NCBI RefSeq assembly: GCF_001949145.1
Contig: NW_019091376.1
Span: forward strand, 961,492-978,161
Direction of reading: 5' to 3'
From: Acanthaster planci
Taxonomy: Eukaryota; Echinodermata; Asteroidea; Valvatida; Acanthasteridae
DNA length: 16,670 nucleotides
The number at the start of each line of letters is the position of its first letter. Position 1 is the first letter of the stretch. Shown here one piece after another: positions 10,605-16,670 of this stretch. The notes beneath the pieces were generated by a model, which ran no database searches, was not told where the DNA came from, and worked only from the letters and a program-made list of their open reading frames with translations. The translations under genes were made by a program, and so were the position numbers.

Positions 10605-11349
10605 TATGATCATTCACATCTACACACGTAATAAATCATACATGTATGTACGCATGAAATTCTGGACTGGTTGCAATCTCCTTGCTAATATCATTTTCAC
10701 TTTGTCACATTGAGACCCAGTAACCTACATGTAAATTTCAGCGTTTGAGGGTTGTTCAGGCTCATAACTCCCTAACCCCCATTTAGTGACAAGTTCTAAT
10801 CTGTAACAAAAAATGCCCCGAAACAAAATCTACTTTTGATGACCGACCCCCCTTGCCTTCATTTCAAGTTATAAATACCAGTAAATTTGATTTAGTCTGA
10901 AAAAGTGCCCAGGAAATAGCTGATTGCACTATAGAGGATCTAGAATCCAAACTTTCCCGGGTCCTTTAAGCGGGCCCCAGACCCAATGCTGTAAGGGCTT
11001 CATGCTCTGCACTTGCATTGCCTGCCTCCATGCTGAAATTTAATGCTGTGGAGAACATTGGTTACATGTATGAGTTTTGAAGCCTTTCATGGTGAAGGTA
11101 GCAAGTTAGTTGTAGAGGTTTGCAGAAGCACCATGAGTAGGTGTGGTTCTTAAAAGAACCAGGGGTACTCAATGTTTCCGACAGTATGCTCTGTCCGTTG
11201 TCAGGAGACTGCAGGGGTTCCAGTGGTGAAGCTGTTTATATTGTATATATAATATTATATACTGGTTACATGAAGTACAAAATGCACACTGAGTGCCACT
11301 GAACTCTACAAATCTCCCTTTTTAACATTTGGATATGGCCAGGCAACAG
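10605..11349. other. Intronic sequence, possible dispersed-repeat fragment
   Basis: No coding exon was recognised. The stretch 10930-10985, with a TTTCCCGGG...GCGGGCCCC arrangement and abrupt GC-rich composition, reminds me of dispersed repeats in marine invertebrate genomes, but I cannot confirm it. An AT-rich near-palindrome (TATATTGTATATATAATATTATATA) runs near 11237-11261. Confidence 0.3.
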
Positions 11350-11351
11350 TA

Positions 11352-11924
11352 GAGTCCAAGTACCTTCCATCTAGACTTTCCATTCCATTAATTCATTTCA
11401 CTCAAAATAGCTCATACCCCAAATCAAAATCCTCTGAATTCACCTCCAAAATGGTCCTTAAACTGTCTAATGCATCCAGCCTAGGATTTAGTGAAAATCA
11501 GAGATTCCAGACATGATGGTAAGATTTAATCACATTTGGGAAGAAAAGAAAAATTTCCTTTCAAATTGGAAACGCTCTTCTTGTTAAGCTCAAAGTCACC
11601 ATCTTTTTCAATGAGCTATTTAAACTGCACGTTAATGTCCTGGAGATGGCGTTACGGCGCACCGGCCTGGTGGACCATTCACAAAAAGCATGCCATATTG
11701 GCACACACACACCGACAACTGATTCCTGAGTGTTTTCATTCCTGAGGGGTACAGTTTGGATGTACCGATTCTCACTTAATCCTAAGCTGGAATCAGAAAC
11801 TATAAGGACGGTTTTGGGGGTGAATTCGCAGGAATTTGATTCGGGGTTCGAGATATTTTGAGTGAAATGAATTAGGCCTAACATGACTAATTGGAAGGAA
11901 AGCTTATGGAAGGTACTTGGACTC
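11352..11924. mobile_element. MITE with long terminal inverted repeats and TA flanks (Tc1/mariner-like)
   Basis: A 573-bp element. Its ends GAGTCCAAGTACCTTCCAT (11352 onward) and the inverted match ending at 11924 are near-identical. The two arms (about 11352-11515 and 11753-11924) remain alignable with scattered mismatches over about 165 bp, sharing TTCATTTCACTCAAAATA. TA dinucleotides flank both ends (11350-11351 and 11925-11926), the target duplication used by Tc1/mariner elements. There is no transposase frame, so it is a non-autonomous copy. It lies in the proposed first intron of the zinc-finger gene. Family assignment rests only on the TA flanks. Confidence 0.75.
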
Positions 11925-11935
11925 TAATCTTAGAA

Positions 11936-11992
11936 AATACTTAGATATTTCTGACCAGTCTCGTACTCGTAGGGTTTGTGCAGTGTGTCCAG
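11936..11992 (-). repeat. Possible 3'-end fragment related to the LINE at the right edge
   Basis: CTTAGATATTTCTGACCAGTCTC followed by AGGGTTTGT and GTGTCCAGTC aligns, with small gaps, to the stretch at 15412-15468 beside the LINE 3' end, in the same orientation. The shared segment is about 50 bp. It could be an extreme 5'-truncated second LINE copy or another shared repeat. Confidence 0.35.
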
Positions 11993-12055
11993 TCATGCCA
12001 GTGTATCATTCATACATGTACCGCATCCAGAAGACCTATGTAGGCCTAGCCTAAC

Positions 12056-12579
12056 GGGTCTTACTAATCAGCGTCAACAAACCGTCAACATGCGTCAACA
12101 CATTGATAGTAACATCAACACACGGTCAGCACTTACAAAATGCATTGAAAACAGACGTATCAAACTGTAATGTATACACTTAGGAATAATTTCTATTTAA
12201 TCAAGGTTACATTTTACAACATTTCAAGGGAGGTTTTTTCATGAGGAGCACCACCGTTAGCTGTCATCTTGCTTTCCCACCGTACCATGGTTTATTATAC
12301 TGTATAAAGGTGACCCCTGTAGCGTAATGGTATGGTCCGTCTGACCGAGAGGCAACATGGCTACCGTCTTTCGTGGCTGTGTGGAGGGTGTTATTTTCGT
12401 GAAATAAAACGGCTTTTCCCCCAAATGTCGCCCACTGTTGTTAGCCAAATTGTATTTTAGGCATTATATTGCTATCGAATTGCCTCTCTGTTAACTTAGA
12501 ATGTGATTTGGGTGTATTGACCGAGTGTTGACGTTACTATCATGTGTTGACGTTGTGTTGACGTTAATTAGTACGACCA
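12056..12579. mobile_element. MITE with inverted subterminal repeats and an 8-bp target duplication (hAT-like size)
   Basis: A 524-bp element. The left part (12056-12130) and the inverted right part (12509-12579) share GTC(T/G)TACTAAT followed by reiterated CGTCAACA and GATAGTAAC blocks, with a small gap in one arm. The flanks are AGCCTAAC (12048-12055) and AGCCTACC (12580-12587), an 8-bp duplication with one mismatch, the size used by hAT elements. There is no transposase frame. It lies in the proposed first intron of the zinc-finger gene. The hAT assignment is tentative, because the terminal bases differ between ends and do not match a consensus I know. Confidence 0.6.
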
Positions 12580-12587
12580 AGCCTACC

Positions 12588-12885
12588 TGCCCGCGGAACT
12601 CTTTCATGTCTTTAAACATGTTAAACATCTGGACATGTAAAAATTTAATGTGTCTTGCAATTTACTACATGATGAAGGCAAAGGCCTATAATCTGTACAG
12701 GCCGTCCCCTGTCAAAATGTCAACTTGTGTAGGCTACCTATTTTATTCTCATCAAAATATCCAGACTGATTCCCTGTTTTAAATTTTGCTGTGTGAAAGA
12801 GCTCCACTCGTTTTTGTCAAAAACGGTTACACGTAAAAAGTTAAGTGTCCTCAAAGAACCATAAAACAAAAAGGCAAAAACTTAC
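12588..12885. other. Start of the proposed first intron of the zinc-finger gene
   Basis: Non-coding sequence, 3' in gene orientation of the GTAAGT donor at 12885-12880. No repeats or RNA genes seen. Confidence 0.35.
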
Positions 12886-12903
12886 AGCAACACTGGCAGC
12901 CAT
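12886..12903 (-). CDS. Candidate first coding exon of the zinc-finger gene (MAASVA)
   Basis: On the minus strand an ATG in strong start context (CAAAATGG) begins six codons, MAASVA, followed at once by a consensus donor GTAAGT (12885-12880). The exon ends in phase 0, and the next recognised exon (9294-9426) starts in phase 0, so a direct join gives MAASVA-ESPGQPPG with a 3.46-kb intron and a predicted protein near 1,752 residues. The ATG lies inside a YY1-like motif and next to a CpG-rich stretch, typical of broad housekeeping promoters. The join is inferred. The exon could instead belong to another minus-strand transcript, or other exons could intervene. Confidence 0.5.
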
Positions 12904-12907
12904 TTTG
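12893..12907 (-). promoter_or_regulatory. YY1-like motif over the zinc-finger gene start codon
   Basis: The minus strand reads CAAAATGGCTGCCAG, a close match to the YY1 consensus AAnATGGCnGCC, overlapping the proposed initiation codon. YY1 sites of this type commonly lie just downstream of start sites, oriented with transcription, as here. Confidence 0.45.
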
Positions 12908-12935
12908 ACATGTTTTGTGCTCTTTTGCACATCAA

Positions 12936-12947
12936 TAGATGGCGCTG
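12936..12947 (+). promoter_or_regulatory. CTCF-like core motif
   Basis: TAGATGGCGCTG resembles the core recognised by animal CTCF (AGATGGCGCT-type). It lies about 35 bp upstream of the proposed zinc-finger start and between the two divergent genes. Single-motif evidence only. Confidence 0.25.
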
Positions 12948-13210
12948 TCGATTTCTCTTCAAAACGCAAATACCCCGACGATCGTATCCGATATCCGATC
13001 ACGTACGCACTCAGTACCCTTAGACTGGTTCCAATCCCTTCGTTGTCGTTCAAATTCCGGTGGATTGTACGGAGGGAACCAGCCATTCAATGTCCGTACG
13101 GCGAATACTCGGTACCTGCTCTCTAGCTTGGAGTTAATACATGTAATAACCAGTGTGAAACACGTCCTCCTCTCTCTACGACATCGACACGTACGCACTC
13201 TAAAAGGGAA
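12936..13210. promoter_or_regulatory. CpG-rich bidirectional promoter interval
   Basis: This stretch has by eye the densest CpG content in the window (more than 20 CpG in about 270 bp, clustered at 12975-13010, 13095-13115 and 13180-13200). It lies between the divergent start codons at 12903 (minus) and 13536 (plus). No TATA box suits either gene. Several overlapping frames stay open through it, a side effect of the composition. Interpreted as a shared promoter; transcription start sites cannot be placed from sequence. Confidence 0.4.
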
Positions 13211-13535
13211 AACCATTTAAATAAAAATGGGGATCTTTTTAATATAGCGTAAAGTGTCCTTACAAAACTCAAAAACCTTACTTAATTTCAAAAAAAAAAA
13301 TCAACAAAATTAGATATAAATTAATTTTGAGATTTGGATTCTAATTCTTTATTTCATTTGTCAGTACTGTATTCAGATAACCACTGATTTTAGGAAATTA
13401 CACCCCTATTAATACAATGGCCCATGGATGGCGATTCAGACGAGATTATTCCAAGATGGCGTTTATTGTACGGGACGTGGGCTAAAATTTGCTGTGAAAA
13501 ACTAAAGTGTTCGACTAACTTTTATTAAGCCTACC
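13211..13535 (+). promoter_or_regulatory. Upstream region and 5'UTR of the heat shock factor gene
   Basis: AT-rich to about 13420, then more mixed. A YY1-like motif, CCAAGATGGCGTT, lies at 13451-13463, about 75 bp before the ATG and oriented with the gene. I looked for adjacent inverted nGAAn units (a heat shock element that would imply self-regulation) and saw no good array. Confidence 0.35.
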
Positions 13536-13646
13536 ATGGAGAAGAAGGAAGTGAATGGCCCAAGCTCGAGTGTGCCAGGTTTTCTGGCTAAGCTGTGGCT
13601 GCTGGTTGAGGATGCAGAGACAAATGAGCTTATTGGATGGGGCACT
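13536..13646 (+). CDS. Heat shock factor (HSF family), first coding exon
   Basis: An ATG in strong start context (ACCATGG) opens 37 codons that end at a consensus donor, GTAAGT (13647). After a short leader, residues 13-35 carry the first helix and start of the HSF winged-helix DNA-binding domain: VPGFLAKLW, then LVEDAETNELIGW. The pattern V-P-x-F-L-x-K-L-W-x-L-V-x-D...L-I-x-W is diagnostic of HSF1/HSF2/HSF4 and insect HSF. HSFs trimerise under stress and activate chaperone genes through heat shock elements. The recognition helix, trimerisation coiled coil and activation region are not in the window; they must lie in exons past 16670, making intron 1 longer than 3 kb. The exon break soon after the first conserved Trp agrees with what I recall for other animal HSF genes. 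Which paralogue it is cannot be told. The frame stays open past the donor to 13781, but that part shows no HSF similarity. Confidence 0.85.
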
Positions 13647-14196
13647 GTAAGTGTCGGACGGAGGTTGTTCCATAATTTAGACCTAGGGCCATGGGCCATC
13701 TATGAATATGCACATTGCACTCACGTACGACTGGGCATCCGGCAAAGGGGTAATCCTCTATTGACTTTGTACAGGGATTAACATGTTTCCCCAATTCTTT
13801 GCTGCAACATCATGAACATGATAAAAATAACTGAAATCTTTTTGATATGATGTGGGAGATATTTGCAGTGCATAAACCAGTGTAAACAGTGAAATCTCGG
13901 GTGAAGGGCAACTCCGAGACCAATTTGGTCCCTGGATAGCCCCACTAGTGTGGCACGGACTCTCACTCCCGATCCATCCTTAGCCACACATCCCGTATAT
14001 GCAATTTCGTGTCGGCGTATTGAACTTATCATCGTGGGCACAATTTCTTTTGCACAAGAACATGATCCTTGACCTTTCCACTTTCTAAAAACCATTTATT
14101 GAATGATTTCACTCATGTTATTCAGGTATTTTCCAGTCTTTTTGCCTTTATCCATTCACTCTAACGGGCTCGCTCTCACAGTCGCCATCTTTAAAA
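13647..14196 (+). other. Proximal first intron of the heat shock factor gene
   Basis: Begins with GTAAGT. No second HSF exon is present: I looked for the FVRQLNMYGF recognition-helix coding and found none. A short GC-richer patch (13890-13945, with CGAGACCAATTTGGTCCCTGG) faintly resembles the 16-bp repeats further right. Confidence 0.4.
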
Positions 14197-15192
14197 TAAG
14201 GGGGCTAGTCCCTGGACAACTCAGTCTCAAGTCAACTCGGTCCCAAGTCAGCATGGTCTTTACAACAAATGCAACTAAGAGGTCATGAGAATGAGCATCC
14301 GGGATTTCCGTCTGGACAATTTTGAAAACCCATGAGGCTTTTTTCCATTATTCACTAATTGGTGTACATACCGCACATCAATAGCGAGATCGTGATCATG
14401 CAAAGGGAACCAACCTTGAAAGTAGGGTACATGTAGCTCTCAGTCCATCTCATCATTTGTATGCAGGGGCACTACAAACTCCCAATTTACTTTGCTGCTA
14501 TTTTTCAACCATTCCCGATGGGAAAAATGATTTTTCTGAAATAATAAATGGAAATCTTTTGGTAGCTGTTTCTGCAGTATGCGAGCGGTGGACAGAAATC
14601 CAGGATATTCATTCCTATGGTTTTACATTAAAACTTTTGAACACAGGGTAGGGAATAAGGTTAAGATCAATCTGCACAATCATCTTGACATATCGTTGCA
14701 CCCACAAAGTTTAATCCCATGCACAAGCCTTATCGCAAATACTGCATGGGTGATTTTGCACAATGGTAAAAAGGCATTGTGGGAAGGAAAAAGGGGCAAT
14801 GTTTGCTCCTTTTTCCTTTCCACCATGCCTCTCTATCGTGCCAAATCATCCATGCAGTATTTGCAATAAGGCTTATGGTGTGGGTTGACTTAACAGTGAA
14901 CTCTGAATGAATAAACGGAAATTAATCCTTGCATTTTTTTTTGTTGAATAAATAATTGTGATTAACATGGCATTATTTGTGCGCCTGCCTCAGCACCAAG
15001 CACTCAGAAATATTAATTGCTGCTTGTACGGAATGACAGTCTAGTCCCAGTTCGAGATCTACGTGTACATCACAATTATGTACATGTACATTGTACTTCT
15101 TTTTTTATAGAGACCGTGTTGACCTGGGACCAAGTTGACTTGAGACCTAGTTGACTTGAAACTGAGTTAACTTGAGACCGAGTTAACTTATT
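14197..15192. mobile_element. Inverted-repeat structure with 16-bp subterminal repeats, about 1 kb
   Basis: The arm at 14217-14262 matches the inverted arm at 15108-15153 at 39 of 46 bases. Both arms are made of 16-bp units of the type GTTGACTTGAGACC(G/T)A: about 4.5 copies on the right (15118-15189) and about 2.4 on the left. Outside the arms, AATAAG occurs on the left and its inverted match on the right, suggesting outer limits near 14197 and 15192. No transposase frame or clear target duplication was seen. It is most likely a non-autonomous DNA element, but inverted copies of a dispersed satellite-like repeat would look similar. Confidence 0.5.
14716..14884. repeat. Long imperfect palindrome (hairpin), 80-bp arms
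   Basis: The left arm 14716-14797 and right arm 14805-14884 are inverted copies, roughly 75-80% identical by eye and separated by 7 bases. The best blocks are AAGCCTTAT(C/T)GCAAATACTG and GGAAAGGAAAAAGG-type sequence near the loop. It is either a foldback or MITE-type insertion, or the core of the surrounding 1-kb inverted-repeat structure. RNA from either strand would form a long hairpin. Confidence 0.75.
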
Positions 15193-15411
15193 TGTGTAAC
15201 CACTAGAAAGAAATCCATCTATGGTCACCACTAGGAAATTTACTTAGGAACCTAGTTTTGCAATCAACACACCATAAGACAACTACAAGACCAGTCAAGA
15301 CCTCTAGTCTGAATTCCAGTCATAAGCTATTGAAATGAACTGCAACCTGTTACTTGTGACTGGTCTTGTTCATGGTCATGTGATGGTCTCAACTACAACC
15401 ATTCAAGAAAC
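15193..15411. other. Intronic sequence with a short inverted repeat
   Basis: CAAGACCAGTCAAG (15286-15299) and CTTGTGACTGGTCTTG (15353-15368) are inverted matches separated by 53 bases. The stretch separates the 1-kb inverted-repeat structure from the LINE remnant and may partly be LINE 3' flank. No gene seen. Confidence 0.4.
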
Positions 15412-15418
15412 CCTTAGA

Positions 15419-16670
15419 TTTTTTCAGACCAGTCTCACAGGGTTTGTAGACTGGGTGTCAAGTCTCTTCTCTTTGGCCTCCTTCGATCTCGAGAGTCGAT
15501 GGTTGCACGCTTATGGGTCAATGCCGGGTACTGCATTTTCTCCTGTGACTATGCAGGCCGATGAGGGAGTGGCAGTCTTTGGAGCAGGCTGGGCAGACAA
15601 AGGCTGAGGCTGCTTGGTCTGTGGAGTTGGACTTGCGCTTTGCTCTCTTCTGCTTCTGGGAGTAGGTGCGTTTGGTCTTTGCCTGCTCAACTCCATTTCG
15701 GACAGCTGACTTTCAGGCTCCTAGGTCATCGGCGAGTCCTTCCCACGTATCGATATCGATGCCAGCGCCTCTCAGGTCACGCTTACATGAGTCTTTAAAG
15801 CAGTGCGCTGGGTGACCGGGACATCTAGCACCATCTGCAAGTTCACCGTAGAGCAGGTCCTTTGGGATGCAGCCAGCGTCCATGTGACACACATGTCCGA
15901 ACTACTGCAGGTGGCGCTGGGTCAGGAGGGCAAAGATGGACGGCAGCCCTGCCTGCTCGAGTACTTTGATGGTAGAAATCTGGTCTTGCCAGCGGATACC
16001 AAGGATATGCTGAAGGCAGCAAAGGTGAAAGCTGTTCAGCCTCCTCTCCTGAGCGGCATCTGTTGTCCAGGCCTCGCTTGAGTAGAGCAGGGTGCTGAGG
16101 ACAGAGGCTCTGTACACCTGTATCTTGGTGTTGTCGGTCAGGTTGTTGTTAGACTACACCTTTTTTGGAGCTTGGACATTACCCCTGCTGCCTTGGTTAC
16201 CCTGGCGTTGATCTCTGGCTCCAGCGACAAGTTGGAGAAAATCGTTGAGCCGAGGTACTAGAACTGACTGACGGAGTTCAGGTCATAGTCCTCGATGTGG
16301 ATGGATGGAGGGGAGTCAGTGCCCTGGGCCATCACCTCTGTCTTCTTGAGGCTGATGGTAAGACCAAGTTCCCTGCATGTTCATACTAGGCAATCCACCT
16401 GTCGCTGCAGAGCTGGTTCGGTATGGGTCGTGAGGGCTGCATCGGCAAAGAGGGCCTCCCTGATGGTAACATTCCTGACCTTGGTTTTCGCCCGAAGTCT
16501 GGCAAGGTTGAAAAGGCGCTCGTCAGACCTTGTGTGTAGATACACACCGTCATCGTTGTTGCAGCCGGGCCAATACGACTCTTGCAAAGACTTTGCTTAC
16601 AATGCTGAGTAGGGAGATACCCCTGTAACTGTTACAGTCACTGCGATCACCCTTGTTTTTGTAGAGAGTC
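15419..16670 (-). mobile_element. Non-LTR retrotransposon (LINE) remnant, 3' portion
   Basis: A decayed LINE on the minus strand enters from the right edge, opposite to the heat shock factor gene whose intron it occupies. It contains the C-terminal part of a reverse transcriptase polyprotein and a short 3' flank. The 3' limit is uncertain; a short A run on the minus strand (T run at 15419-15424 on plus) is a candidate tail. The element is GC-richer than the intron. The clade is not assigned. The 5' part is outside the window. Confidence 0.85.
15518..16670 (-). pseudogene. Dead reverse transcriptase (LINE ORF2-type), deleted and frameshifted
   Basis: Reading from the right edge, the frame gives LYKNKGDRSDCNSYRGISLL, the usual motif at the start of the reverse transcriptase fingers in this LINE group. 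After RLQQ it hits TGA and jumps frame near 16553-16565 to GVYLHTRSDERLFNLARLR. About 100 codons normally between these are missing, including the first catalytic Asp. The second catalytic motif reads LFADAA (16435-16449), one Asp short of the family's FADD. Later come stops at 16381-16383 and 16258-16260, a frameshift near 16150-16162, then STLLYSSEAWTT and LGIRWQDQ, stops at 15902-15904 and 15713-15715, and a C-terminal Cys/His cluster (CPACSKDCH, then HSHRRKC) before TGA at 15518-15520. Family order is recalled, not searched. It cannot be active. Confidence 0.88.

Noticed and set aside
11561-11884. Minus-strand open frame within the 573-bp MITE
   Set aside because: Crosses the inverted arm and shows no transposase motifs.
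12841-13220. Several overlapping open frames on both strands in the CpG-rich interval
   Set aside because: Four frames overlap with none showing a motif; high CpG content removes stop codons. Only the six-codon start with its donor was kept.
13647-13781. Continuation of the HSF frame past position 13646
   Set aside because: A consensus GTAAGT donor sits at 13647, and the residues after it do not resemble the HSF wing or recognition helix.
14579-14869. Plus-strand open frame across the hairpin
   Set aside because: It runs through both arms of an inverted repeat, so it is not a gene.
15335-16612. Plus-strand open frames at the right end
   Set aside because: They are antisense to the LINE reverse transcriptase remnant, whose minus-strand reading is clearly the meaningful one.
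1-16670. CRISPR arrays, bacterial operons, ribosomal RNA, complete tRNA genes
   Set aside because: None seen. No regularly spaced repeats with unique spacers, and no full cloverleaf with boxes A and B. The gene structure is eukaryotic.

Overview
The window is animal nuclear DNA. It shows intron-split genes with GT-AG junctions, long AT-rich non-coding stretches, decayed DNA-transposon-like inverted-repeat elements and a dead LINE. The palindromes TACATGTA and TAGGCCTA recur often. I associate these, without proof, with marine invertebrate genomes such as echinoderms, molluscs or lancelets. I cannot name the species.

Two divergent protein genes are the core of the window. On the minus strand, one very long exon (4033-9140) encodes about 1,700 residues of Ser/Thr/Pro/Asn/Gln-rich, mostly disordered protein ending in two C-terminal zinc fingers, the first lacking its fourth ligand. 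Splice-site reading adds an upstream exon at 9294-9426, joined with a matching phase, and a candidate tiny first coding exon at 12886-12903 (ATG to GTAAGT). On the plus strand, 13536-13646 encodes the start of a heat shock factor DNA-binding domain and ends at a clean GTAAGT donor. Its remaining exons must lie beyond the right edge. The two start codons face away from each other about 630 bp apart, across a CpG-rich stretch. There is a YY1-like motif beside each start and a CTCF-like core next to the zinc-finger gene, so the interval looks like a bidirectional promoter.

Region by region: 1-78 is probably the 3' end of an unrecognised plus-strand coding sequence, followed by a roughly 1 kb 3'UTR-like stretch with AATAAA signals. 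Positions 1061-2643 look intergenic. Positions 2644-4032 hold the probable 3'UTR of the zinc-finger gene and a weak candidate membrane-tail exon. Positions 4033-12903 are the zinc-finger gene, whose large first intron carries two tandem repeats and three MITE-like inverted-repeat elements (10256-10604, 11352-11924, 12056-12579). Positions 12904-13535 are the promoter interval. Positions 13647-16670 are the first intron of the heat shock factor gene. It contains a roughly 1 kb inverted-repeat structure with 16-bp subterminal repeats, a 169-bp hairpin within it, and the 3' half of a LINE on the minus strand with an internal deletion, stops, a frameshift and a lost catalytic aspartate.

I found no convincing novel defence, CRISPR or mobile-cargo system. 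The most useful results are the heat shock factor exon, the divergent gene pair, the corrected zinc-finger gene model and the repeat elements. All calls come from reading the sequence, with no database search.
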